Source: Puniceicoccales bacterium
GTDB lineage: Bacteria; Verrucomicrobiota; Verrucomicrobiia; Opitutales; JAIRLG01
Reading direction: 5' to 3'
Assembly: GCA_031278595.1 (NCBI GenBank)
Contig: JAITKE010000082.1
Location: forward strand, 1 to 22,797
DNA: 22,797 bases
Shown: positions 16,470 through 22,797 of the stretch, one piece after another
How positions within the stretch are numbered: position 1 is the stretch's first letter
How the letters are laid out: each line of letters opens with the position of its first letter
The notes under the pieces: model-generated
Database searches by the model: none
What the model was told of the DNA's origin: nothing
The model's input: only the letters and a program-made list of their open reading frames with translations
Program-made: the position numbers and the translations under genes

Positions 16470-18189
16470 CCAGAATGCGGAAGTTCTCCATGTGAAAGTT
16501 CCCGTCGGCGCAGAAATTCAGGCGAATGTTGTAACGCTCCTCCATCGCCAGCAGCAGCGCCTCATCCTCGCTCCGCAGGCGTTCCAGCACCTGCGGGTGC
16601 AGGAGCACGCGGATACCGATGCAGTCCTGGGTCTTCTCCCGCTGGCGCAGGTGGCGGACGGAGCTGATGATCTTCCGCTGGATTTCGGCGCTCATGGTGC
16701 GCGGGGATTTGAGAAAGGCCCGGCCCTGGCAGTAGGGACAGGGGGCCCGCATGTCCCCGGCCGTGCTCTGGGAATGCCGCTGGCGCGTGATCTGCAGGAG
16801 GCCCAGGGAGGAAATGGGCGCCACCTGGGCACGGGACTTGTCCTCTGCCATCAGCTGCGACATGAGCTCGTAGAGCCGATTGCGGTCGCCGCGGGATTTC
16901 AGGTCGATCAGGTCAACGGCGATCAGCCCGCCGATGTTGCGCAGGCGCAGCTGGCGCGCCACTTCTTTGCAGGCCTCCGCATTGACCTGGTAGACGAAAC
17001 TCCGGTTCTCCCCATCCGCCTCCTGGCCCTGGTGCCGATGGCTGCCGGTGTTGACATCGATGGCCGTCAGCGCCTCCGTCTCGTCGATGACGATTTCGCC
17101 CCCCGAGGGCAGGGCGACGCGGCGCATGAAGGTCTGCTCGATCTGGCGCTCGACGTTGAAGCGCTCGAAGATGGGGATGTCGTCCTGAAAGAACGTGACC
17201 TTGGATTTGCCCCGGGAGGAAATCCGCCCGATCCAGTCGACGATTCTCCGGTAGTCCTCCTCGCAGTCGACCATCACGCGGTCGATGTCCTCGGTCAGGA
17301 AGTCCCGCACCGTGCGCTCGACGATGTCGGGTTCCTGGTAGAGAATATGGGGACCGCTCTTGGCCTCCATGTCCTGCTGGATTTCCTGCCACTTCTGCAG
17401 CAGCAGGTGAAGGTCGCGAATGAAGTAGCGGAGCTTCTTGCCTTCGCCGGCGGTGCGGATGACGACCCCCATGCCCTCCGGAATCGTCAGCTTCTGCAGG
17501 ATTTCCTTGAGCCGCTCCCGTTCCCGGGCATCCTCGATCTTGCGCGAGACGCCGCATTCGTCGGAAAAGGGCATGAGGACGAGAAATCGCCCGGGCAGGG
17601 CGACGTTGGTGGTCACCCGCGGGCCCTTCGTTCCGATCTGGTCCTTGATGATCTGCACCATGATCTCGGCGCCGATGGGGTAGAGCTTGGGGATGTCCTT
17701 GACCGTATAGCGCTGCCGTTCCTTCGAGTTCTGGGAGGCGTTGACCCGCACCACCTCCACCCCGGCATCGGCGGCCGGCAGGGCATCCCAGTAGTGCAGA
17801 AAGGCATTTTTTTCCTGTCCGATGTCCACGAAGGCCGCCTTGAGGCCCGGTTCCAGGTTCTGGATCTTCCCCTTGAAGATCGCATGGACGCGCCGGCACT
17901 TGTCCTTCGCCTCCACTTCGAAGTTCTCCAGCACCCCATCCACCAGCAGGGCCACGCGATACTCCAGCGGCTCGCTGTTGAAGATGATCTCCCGAAAGCT
18001 CTTGTCCTTGCGCGTGAGCGTCTTCATAATGCGCTGCAGAAGGGGCTGTTGCTTCGCCCGCTGGCTGGATTCCCGGCGCAGTTCCTGCTTGTTCACATTC
18101 CTCGGTTGCTCTTCCTCCGGCTTTTCCTTCAGCGCTTCCAAAATCTTCGCATCGACGGGCCTATCGCCCTCATTTTTTTCCGTACCCAT
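16441..18189 (-). CDS. rng: Ribonuclease E/G family endoribonuclease
   Basis: This is a 582-residue single-strand-specific endonuclease for rRNA/mRNA processing. After a charged 60-residue N-terminus comes an S1-like domain (about 95-210: GKIQNLEPGLKAAFVDIGQEKNAFLH). The DNase-I-like catalytic core carries the two metal-binding aspartates in TAIDVN (Asp378) and VDLIDL (Asp426). The zinc-link CPYCQG (Cys484/Cys487) and a short C-terminal small domain follow. There is no long RNase E-type degradosome scaffold, so RNase G-like is the better label. The start at ATG 18189 is preceded by GAGGAGAGAGGAG; an in-frame ATG at 18207 lies inside that purine run and has no site of its own. Adjacent to rodA, it recalls the common linkage of rng with rod-shape genes. 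Confidence 0.92.
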   Translation of the reverse strand: MGTEKNEGDRPVDAKILEALKEKPEEEQPRNVNKQELRRESSQRAKQQPLLQRIMKTLTRKDKSFREIIFNSEPLEYRVALLVDGVLENFEVEAKDKCRRVHAIFKGKIQNLEPGLKAAFVDIGQEKNAFLHYWDALPAADAGVEVVRVNASQNSKERQRYTVKDIPKLYPIGAEIMVQIIKDQIGTKGPRVTTNVALPGRFLVLMPFSDECGVSRKIEDARERERLKEILQKLTIPEGMGVVIRTAGEGKKLRYFIRDLHLLLQKWQEIQQDMEAKSGPHILYQEPDIVERTVRDFLTEDIDRVMVDCEEDYRRIVDWIGRISSRGKSKVTFFQDDIPIFERFNVERQIEQTFMRRVALPSGGEIVIDETEALTAIDVNTGSHRHQGQEADGENRSFVYQVNAEACKEVARQLRLRNIGGLIAVDLIDLKSRGDRNRLYELMSQLMAEDKSRAQVAPISSLGLLQITRQRHSQSTAGDMRAPCPYCQGRAFLKSPRTMSAEIQRKIISSVRHLRQREKTQDCIGIRVLLHPQVLERLRSEDEALLLAMEERYNIRLNFCADGNFHMENFRILDARTNNDLH

Positions 18190-18192
18190 GGT

Positions 18193-18205
18193 CTCCTCTC
18201 TCCTC
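18193..18205 (-). promoter_or_regulatory. Purine-rich ribosome binding site of rng
   Basis: GAGGAGAGAGGAG ends three bases before the ATG at 18189 and contains two Shine-Dalgarno-like cores. It decides this start over the ATG at 18207. Confidence 0.6.
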
Positions 18206-18235
18206 ATAAATCATTTCAAAAATCCCCATCACGGT

Positions 18236-19468
18236 TCAGCGGAAGCGATAATGGTAAATACTCTGGACCACCCCCTGCAAGAAACAACTGAGCAGCAGGA
18301 AGGAACCCCCATAGCTCACGAACGGGAGTGGTATGCCCGTGATGGGCATCAGGCCTAGGGTCATGCCGATGTTGATGCCGATGTGCATCATCCACAGGAC
18401 GGCGGTACCGACGGCGACGAAGGCCCCAAAACTGTCCCGGGCCAGCGCGGCGATGTGCAGGGCATCGGCAAGCAGGAGGCCGTAGAGCAGGAGCAGGAGC
18501 AGTCCACCCAAGAGGCCCCATTCCTCCGCCAGGACGGAGAAGATGAAATCGTTCGTCGCCACCGACGGCGGCAGATAGCCCAAGTTCGACTGCTTGCCCC
18601 GACAGAATCCCCGGCCCTTCCAACCCCCACAGCCGATCGCCATCAGCGACTGGCGCAGGTTCCAGCTGATCCCCGTGCCCTGCGGATCCACCACCTGCGG
18701 CGACACGAAGGCCAGGATGCGGTTCCGCTGGTAATCCTTCAGGGGCAAGTAGGAACGGGCTTCGTACTGGCCCATGTCCCGAAGTGGATTCAGATGATGT
18801 TCATCCAAATAGAGGCGGTAGGCATAGACGTCCCAGGTGACGACGGAGAGGAAGAGCAGGGCAAAGCCCAGGACGCTGAGGAAGAACTTGCCCGAGAGGG
18901 GTGAGAGGAAGAGCAGGGCGAAGACCATGGGGGGCAGCGCCAGCGCGGAGCCCAGATCGGGTTGGAGAAAGATCAGCAGCATCGGCAGGAACGACACGGC
19001 CGCTATCTTCAGCAAAGTCGGCCACGAATGCCTCAGCTTTCCGATGTCCGAGCGGGCCAGGATGCTCGCCACCAGAAAGAGTGCCGCCGCCTTGGCCAAT
19101 TCCGAGGGCTGGAAGCGAAGAGGCCCCAGCCTCAGCCAGCGCAGGGCACCGAAGCGACGCACTCCCAGCGGTGTCCAGAGCAATAACAACAGTCCGAGGC
19201 TAACGAGATAGATCCAATGGGCCTGGCGCAGGTAGGATTCGTAGTCGATGCGGGAAACCACGACGTAAAGCCCGAGGCTGAGGGCGGCCCAGGCGAGCTG
19301 CGCCTTCCACTGCCCGCCGCCGAAGCTGAGCTGGGCCGAATAGATCGTCGTAATCCCCAGGGCCAATAGGCCGAACATGCACAGGGGCTGGAGCACGTCC
19401 CAGGCGGCGTGATTCTGTCCCAGTTTCATCTCCCCCACTCGGCGGGATAACTCTTCTTCTTCCTCCAT
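18236..19468 (-). CDS. rodA: SEDS-family peptidoglycan polymerase RodA/FtsW
   Basis: This 410-residue polytopic membrane protein has roughly ten hydrophobic segments. SEDS landmarks are RFGALRWLRLGPLRFQPSEL, LQPDLGSAL, QRNRILAFVSP, the polymerase-loop block QSLMAIGCGGWKGRGF...NDFIFSVLAEEWG, and the C-terminal GLMPITGIPLPFVSYGGS. It polymerises lipid II into glycan strands together with a class B PBP, which is not in the window. RodA is favoured over FtsW by the neighbouring rng and the short N-terminus. The start is uncertain: ATG 19468 follows GGAGAGG, ATG 19429 would directly abut GGGGGAG, and ATG 19489 is also in frame. The upstream extension to 19696 runs through an inverted repeat and is not credible. 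It lies 46 bases before rng on the same strand. Confidence 0.88.
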   Translation of the reverse strand: MEEEEELSRRVGEMKLGQNHAAWDVLQPLCMFGLLALGITTIYSAQLSFGGGQWKAQLAWAALSLGLYVVVSRIDYESYLRQAHWIYLVSLGLLLLLWTPLGVRRFGALRWLRLGPLRFQPSELAKAAALFLVASILARSDIGKLRHSWPTLLKIAAVSFLPMLLIFLQPDLGSALALPPMVFALLFLSPLSGKFFLSVLGFALLFLSVVTWDVYAYRLYLDEHHLNPLRDMGQYEARSYLPLKDYQRNRILAFVSPQVVDPQGTGISWNLRQSLMAIGCGGWKGRGFCRGKQSNLGYLPPSVATNDFIFSVLAEEWGLLGGLLLLLLYGLLLADALHIAALARDSFGAFVAVGTAVLWMMHIGINIGMTLGLMPITGIPLPFVSYGGSFLLLSCFLQGVVQSIYHYRFR

Positions 19469-19552
19469 CGAAAACGGCCCTCTCCTCATCGGAAACGACC
19501 CTGTGCTTCTCTTCGGCCCGGGCGAAATGCAGACCCTTGCTCCGCTGCCGCT

Positions 19553-19677
19553 GGGGCTTTGCTGCTGTCTTTGCAGCGCTGCCGGAGGGCGGGAGGGTGG
19601 GTGGGGCCCGCCGGCAGCGCTGGGGCCCGCTTCGCGGGCTGCTCCCGAAGGGAGCCAAAGACAGCAGCAAAAGCCCC
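19553..19677. repeat. Nested GC-rich inverted repeat element (copy 2)
   Basis: Outer arms at 19553-19573 and 19656-19677 are complementary over 21-22 bases, with one single-base indel. Inside lies a second perfect 12-base pair (CAGCGCTGCCGG at 19574-19585 and its complement at 19611-19622), then two small hairpins, CCCGCTTCGCGGG (19626-19638) and GCTCCCGAAGGGAGC (19640-19654). It sits between the stop of atpH and the start of rodA. It could act as a bidirectional terminator or RNA-stabilising structure, and may be a mobile repeat, since a similar architecture appears at both window ends. Confidence 0.8.
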
Positions 19678-19763
19678 TGGGCCCATCTAGCCGCAACGGC
19701 CATCCCCTCTCGGCAGGACAGCCCTAAAGGAAATCCGCCGCATTTCCGGATGCAATTCCTTCC

Positions 19764-20168
19764 TCACGGAATGGCCTGGCGAAAGGCATCGAGACTATCC
19801 CGCACGTTTCTCGACCAGATGCGGTCGTCCCAGCGCACCCGGAGGCCGGAGAGCAGCTGGGGATTCTCCCGCGCCACATAGCCCAACGGAGGGCCCATTT
19901 TCTCCTGAAATCTGTCCCGCAGCCGCTCGAAAAACGGCGCCGTGTACGGCCCGCAGTACTCGATCTCCAGACAGCGGCGGCGGAAGGACACCTCCAAGGC
20001 CCGCCCATAGAGGCGCCGCAGTCGCGAGGCTTCGACCAGAGGGTACTCGCCGATAAGGTCCAGGACGGCCTTCACCCGCTCCTCCGACAGCTGATCCGGC
20101 CGCAGCGGCTCCCAGGAATGCGCAGCCAGAAGATCGGCGATCTTCCGCCGTGACCGCTTCGTCCTCAT
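19764..20168 (-). CDS. atpH: ATP synthase F1 delta subunit, short form
   Basis: This is a 134-residue protein whose C-terminal ARENPQLLSGLRVRWDDRIWSRNVRDSLDAF pattern (spelled here in parts: ARENPQLLSGLRV, RNVRDSLDAF) is the conserved end of delta/OSCP. The usual N-terminal six-helix bundle that binds subunit alpha is much reduced, with total length about three quarters of the usual 175-185. Short delta subunits are, to my knowledge, seen in some Verrucomicrobiota, so this may be normal for the lineage rather than damage. Its ATG overlaps the stop of atpF (ATGA), showing translational coupling. No atpA follows. Delta forms the peripheral stalk cap linking F1 to the b subunits. Confidence 0.8.
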   Translation of the reverse strand: MRTKRSRRKIADLLAAHSWEPLRPDQLSEERVKAVLDLIGEYPLVEASRLRRLYGRALEVSFRRRCLEIEYCGPYTAPFFERLRDRFQEKMGPPLGYVARENPQLLSGLRVRWDDRIWSRNVRDSLDAFRQAIP

Positions 20169-20731
20169 CGGGCCGCTTTCCTCTCCAGCTGGGCCCTGGT
20201 CAGGCGCATGTACTGCTCGCGCTCGGCCGTTCCGAGCTGATTTTCCAGCACCTGTTCCGCCAGATCAGCGACCATCTCGCTCATGCCGTGGCGAATTTCG
20301 GCCAGCACCCGCTCCCGCTCCTGGGCGATGACCGTCCGGGCCTCCTGGAGCAGCGCTTCCGCCCGCGTCTGGGCCAGCTTCTGCTGCTCCGCTGCGTAAT
20401 TCTGGGCCTGTCTCTTCGCCTCCGCCATGATCTGCTGGGCCTTGCCCTCGGCGTTCCTGATCATCTGCTGACTCATCCGTTCGGCCTCCCGCAGCTTGCC
20501 CGCCGCCTCCTCCGTTCGGGCCAAGCCCTCCGCGATCTTTTCCCGCCGAGCATCCATGATCCTCATGATCGGCCGGAAGGCGAAGGCGTAGAGCGCAAGC
20601 GCCATGGCGATGAAATTGACACTCTGCAGCAGGAGCAGGTCCCAACGAATGCCGAAGCGCCGTACCACGTCGACCAGGGTCTGGAGCCCGACGGCGAAAA
20701 AAACGGAAGTGCTGGGAAAAAGCAGCATCAA
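20165..20731 (-). CDS. atpF: ATP synthase F0 b subunit
   Basis: This 188-residue peripheral-stalk subunit has an N-terminal membrane segment (about 28-52: RWDLLLLQSVNFIAMALALYAFAF), the junction RPIMRIMDARREKI, then a long charged right-handed coiled coil rich in Ala, Gln and Glu to the end. The order F0 c, b, then delta is classical. A second ATG directly follows the first, so the start is certain to within one codon. A 103-base gap separates it from atpE; it contains a run of A/T with the weak hairpin CCTTTTTTAAAAGG and no gene. Confidence 0.92.
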   Translation of the reverse strand: MMLLFPSTSVFFAVGLQTLVDVVRRFGIRWDLLLLQSVNFIAMALALYAFAFRPIMRIMDARREKIAEGLARTEEAAGKLREAERMSQQMIRNAEGKAQQIMAEAKRQAQNYAAEQQKLAQTRAEALLQEARTVIAQERERVLAEIRHGMSEMVADLAEQVLENQLGTAEREQYMRLTRAQLERKAAR

Positions 20732-20834
20732 GATAAAGCTCCTAATCTCTCCGGCGCGAGCCCGGTTTCCTCTCCTTAAAAATGACTCCCTCCTTTTTTA
20801 AAAGGCTCCCTTTATGCCTGATGAACAAACGCAT

Positions 20835-21065
20835 TCAGGACAAAAAGAGCGCGTAAAAGGCAATCGCTTCGGCCAGAGCCATGCCCAGAATGGACTGGAC
20901 GAGAATGCGTCCGGCCGCTCCGGGATTGCGCCCGACCGACTCGACCGCCTTGGTGCCGATCATCGCTATGCTGAGGGCCGAGGCCAGACAGCCCAGAGAA
21001 CCGGTTAAACCCTTCGCCAAATCCCCCGTGATGGCGGCCACGCTGTGTAATGTGTGTAATACCAT
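20835..21065 (-). CDS. atpE: ATP synthase F0 c subunit
   Basis: This 76-residue two-helix hairpin subunit forms the rotor ring. Helix 1 is Gly/Ala-rich (SLGCLASALSIAMIGTKAVE). The polar loop contains the family's R-N-P (ESVGRNPGAAG). Helix 2 carries the essential carboxylate in GMALAEAIAFYALF. Residues flanking that Glu (AEAIAFY) look like the proton-binding type rather than the Na+ type, which would have Ser/Thr next to it and a Gln in helix 1. It begins 12 bases after atpB with GAAGAG upstream. Confidence 0.95.
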   Translation of the reverse strand: MVLHTLHSVAAITGDLAKGLTGSLGCLASALSIAMIGTKAVESVGRNPGAAGRILVQSILGMALAEAIAFYALFLS

Positions 21066-21077
21066 AATTGCTTCTCT

Positions 21078-22412
21078 TCAGGATTGAATGCCCATCGCCC
21101 CATCCGTCGGCAGTTCCTCCTCGTGATGACAGAGGAGGCCGATGTAAACGGCGACGAGCAAAGTAAAGACAAAGGCCTGGATCAGGCCGATCAGGCCCTC
21201 CAGGAAATAAAAGGGCAGCGGCAGGAAGTAGCCCGCCCAGGAGAGAAAGAGATTCACCCCATCGGCCAGGCCGGAGGAAAGCTTGGCCAGCAGGCCGTAA
21301 AGAGACGTCCGGCCAAAGCCCCCCGAGCTCAGGAATTCCCCGAAGCCGTACATGTGGTGCAGCAGGGTTTCGCCGCCGAAGACATTGCCGAACAGCCGAA
21401 ACGAGAGGGAGACCGGCCGAAAGAGGATGGAGATGCACTCGATGCAGCCCACGGCGAGAAAGATGAGGGTCAGGGCGTAGTAGATCAGGAAAGGAAGGCC
21501 GGCCCGCTCCGCCTTGTTGCCAAAAGTCTCCTCGCAGAAGCCCTGCAGTCCGGCACATTTGGCGACGCAGTAGCCCCACACCAGCATCGAGACCAGGGCG
21601 ATGCCCAGGGTGGCGTTCAGGTCGGAATTCATCGGCCGCAGGAGCGGGAGGAATCGCCCACCTTCCCAAAGGCCGATGGAATCGATACCCGGCAAGAATC
21701 CGCTCCAGTTATGGAACAGGATGAAGAAAAAATAGGCCAGCAGGGCCGGAAAGGCGTAGCCCAGGGCCGGCTTGCCGACGATCGGCTCCAGAAGGTCGTT
21801 CAGGCCCTCGATGACGGACTCCACCATCGCCTGCCGCCGCGACGGGATGGGCGTCGGCTCCCGAAATAGTTTGCGCACCATCCAGATCAGTCCCAAGGAG
21901 ACGAGCCAGCCCATGAGGACGGTGTCCGTCAAAAGGCCCTCCGGACTCAGCGGCGAACTTTTCAGGGACAATTTCCCCTCCTCCTCCGCTCTGGACACCG
22001 ACGCTTCTCCGTACGCTGGCGCCTCTCCTTTCAGATCGGCCCCCGGAGATTCCCCTCTCGAACCAAGCACCGGCGCTTCCGCCCTTGCATCCGGCGTTCC
22101 TCCGCTTAAACCAGATGCGATGCCTGCAGTCAAATCCAGTGGAATGCCCACGGCCCTATCCGGTGTCGAGCCAGCGGTCAAATTCGGTGCGGCATCCGGC
22201 GTCGCGCCTGTGGTCAAACCCGGTGCAGCGGGCACGGTCAAATTCGGCGTGACATCAGGTACGGCGGACATGCTCGCCACCGAAAACGACGCTTCCGAAG
22301 CGATCGATCCATACCCATCCTCCTCTCGCCAGGGCGATTTCAGACCGAGCAGCACCGCCGCCACCAGCGCAGCCAGCCAAAAGTACCTCGACGCCAAAAT
22401 TTTCAGGACCAT
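21078..22412 (-). CDS. atpB: ATP synthase F0 a subunit with long N-terminal extension
   Basis: This is a 444-residue proton-channel subunit, against the usual 240-290. The canonical part starts near residue 161 with a first membrane helix. It includes NSDLNATLG (about 262-270), the channel arginine in SLSFRLFGNVFGGE (Arg339), and the last-helix Gln in LIGLIQAFVFTLL (Gln412). The extra 160 N-terminal residues comprise a signal-peptide-like helix (1-25) and a Pro/Thr/Gly/Ala-rich region with four-residue periodicity (about 50-108). The start is ATG 22412, with GAGGGG six bases upstream; an in-frame ATG at 22475 adds 21 unconvincing residues. It is the first gene of the atp cluster, and no atpI is seen upstream within the window. 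Confidence 0.93.
   Translation of the reverse strand: MVLKILASRYFWLAALVAAVLLGLKSPWREEDGYGSIASEASFSVASMSAVPDVTPNLTVPAAPGLTTGATPDAAPNLTAGSTPDRAVGIPLDLTAGIASGLSGGTPDARAEAPVLGSRGESPGADLKGEAPAYGEASVSRAEEEGKLSLKSSPLSPEGLLTDTVLMGWLVSLGLIWMVRKLFREPTPIPSRRQAMVESVIEGLNDLLEPIVGKPALGYAFPALLAYFFFILFHNWSGFLPGIDSIGLWEGGRFLPLLRPMNSDLNATLGIALVSMLVWGYCVAKCAGLQGFCEETFGNKAERAGLPFLIYYALTLIFLAVGCIECISILFRPVSLSFRLFGNVFGGETLLHHMYGFGEFLSSGGFGRTSLYGLLAKLSSGLADGVNLFLSWAGYFLPLPFYFLEGLIGLIQAFVFTLLVAVYIGLLCHHEEELPTDGAMGIQS
22089..22265 (-). repeat. 12-nt periodic repeat in the atpB extension
   Basis: Variants of GGTCAAATTCGG recur with first-base spacings that are multiples of 12 (around 22128, 22176, 22212 and 22236). 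In protein this gives tetrapeptides such as TPNL, APGL, APNL, PLDL, ASGL and TTGA, TPDA, TAGS. The block forms a low-complexity linker between the N-terminal helix and the canonical subunit a. Confidence 0.75.
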
Positions 22413-22418
22413 GGAAAT

Positions 22419-22424
22419 CCCCTC
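22419..22424 (-). promoter_or_regulatory. Ribosome binding site of atpB
   Basis: GAGGGG on the - strand lies six bases before the ATG at 22412. This supports that start over the in-frame ATG at 22475. Confidence 0.55.
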
Positions 22425-22508
22425 AGTTCCCGGGCAATGACCCCGAGGGATAATGAAATCCCTCCCATAAGTCAAAAAAAATCATTTTCAACCTTTCCAA
22501 TCCCGTCG

Positions 22509-22536
22509 ATAATAGAGAGTTTTTTCTTCGGCGCAA
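22509..22536 (-). promoter_or_regulatory. Possible sigma-70-type promoter for the atp genes
   Basis: On the - strand, TTGCGC (22531-22536) and TATTAT (22509-22514) are separated by 16 bases, with a good -10 and a weak -35. It would give a 5' leader of about 90 bases before atpB. This is pattern-based only. Confidence 0.3.
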
Positions 22537-22574
22537 CCAGGGGATTTTTTTCTTCAACGCCGCCGTTCAGCCCG

Positions 22575-22596
22575 GGCCTAATCCTTCTGTTAGGCC
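22575..22596. other. Small hairpin upstream of atpB
   Basis: GGCCTAA (22575-22581) and TTAGGCC (22590-22596) form a perfect 7-bp stem with an 8-base loop. It lies in a 385-base non-coding stretch (22413-22797) marked by T-rich tracts on the + strand (TTTTTTCTTC repeats). It might terminate transcription arriving from beyond the window, or be part of a regulatory leader. I see no gene in this stretch. Confidence 0.35.
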
Positions 22597-22763
22597 TTCT
22601 GTTTAGTCCGGGCCTTTTTTCTTCAATTTTCCCTCATCTTCCCCCTTCGGGACGAGGCAAATTTTTTTCTCCGAGCTGATGTAGATTTTTCTTCGGGCTG
22701 ATTTTATCTCCCACGCCCGCCGTGCCTAGGCCTACTCCGTCATTCTGCCCACTTCGCCGCCTT

Positions 22764-22797
22764 GGGGGCCCGAAGGGCCCCAGGCCCGCTTCGCGGG
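22764..22797. repeat. Nested GC-rich inverted repeat element (copy 3, cut by window end)
   Basis: Two adjacent hairpins are visible: GGGGCCC-GAA-GGGCCCC (22765-22781) and CCCGC-TTC-GCGGG (22785-22797). The second is identical to the hairpin at 19626-19638. The remainder of the element lies outside the window, so its outer arms cannot be judged. Confidence 0.55.

Noticed and set aside
16444..18291. Long open frame on the + strand opposite rng (615 codons)
   Set aside because: It is a mirror of the codon pattern of rng in a GC-rich gene. Its protein has no recognisable motif, while the - strand carries all RNase E/G landmarks.
19469..19696. N-terminal extension of rodA to the ATG at 19696
   Set aside because: The added residues are the translation of the nested inverted repeat and resemble nothing in the SEDS family.
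22437..22679. 80-codon + strand frame upstream of atpB
   Set aside because: It consists of T-rich tracts read as Phe/Pro/Ser runs and overlaps the likely promoter region.

Overview
The window looks like a chromosomal segment of a Gram-negative bacterium, most plausibly a Verrucomicrobiota (Opitutae-like) species. The clues are a very short F1 delta subunit that aligns only with the C-terminal part of the family, an ATP synthase a subunit with a long N-terminal extension, a CesT-type type III secretion chaperone, and divisome/elongasome genes (rodA, rng, ddl, ftsQ) of a walled diderm. The lineage is an inference from gene content; there is no rRNA in the window.

Layout. Bases 1-373 hold a GC-rich nested inverted repeat and no convincing gene. 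A CrtI/phytoene-desaturase-like FAD oxidoreductase (374-1795) is the only gene on the + strand. Everything else, from 22412 down to 1889, is read from the - strand. In transcription order this is: the membrane half of ATP synthase plus delta (atpB, atpE, atpF, atpH); a nested inverted repeat; a wall and RNA-processing block (rodA, rng, ddl, ftsQ, with rng/ddl and ddl/ftsQ overlapping); a GlmU-C-like left-handed beta-helix acyltransferase; a CesT-like chaperone; a GNAT acetyltransferase; and two giant tandem genes of 1917 and 1589 codons.

The most unusual part is the giant pair (1889-12565, about 47% of the window). Both products start with a plausible Sec signal peptide, are full-length paralogues over most of their bodies, and belong to no family I recognise. 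Between them they carry four copies of a roughly 125-160-residue module centred on a conserved (C/G)DD...G(P/L)R(V/L)RSLPxG core. Two copies share an exact 29-nt DNA stretch. Their base composition is visibly lower in GC than that of the flanking housekeeping genes, apart from the module-bearing end of the second gene. I consider them a lineage-specific secreted protein family and the best candidate for undescribed biology here.

Other points of interest are an ATP synthase operon that stops after atpH with a repeat element at the junction, a 12-nt/4-residue periodic repeat in the N-terminal extension of subunit a, and a family of nested GC-rich inverted repeats seen at three places, including both window ends. 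The housekeeping genes fit a common theme of envelope growth and energy: RodA polymerises glycan, Ddl makes D-Ala-D-Ala, FtsQ links the divisome, and the F0 genes build the proton channel.
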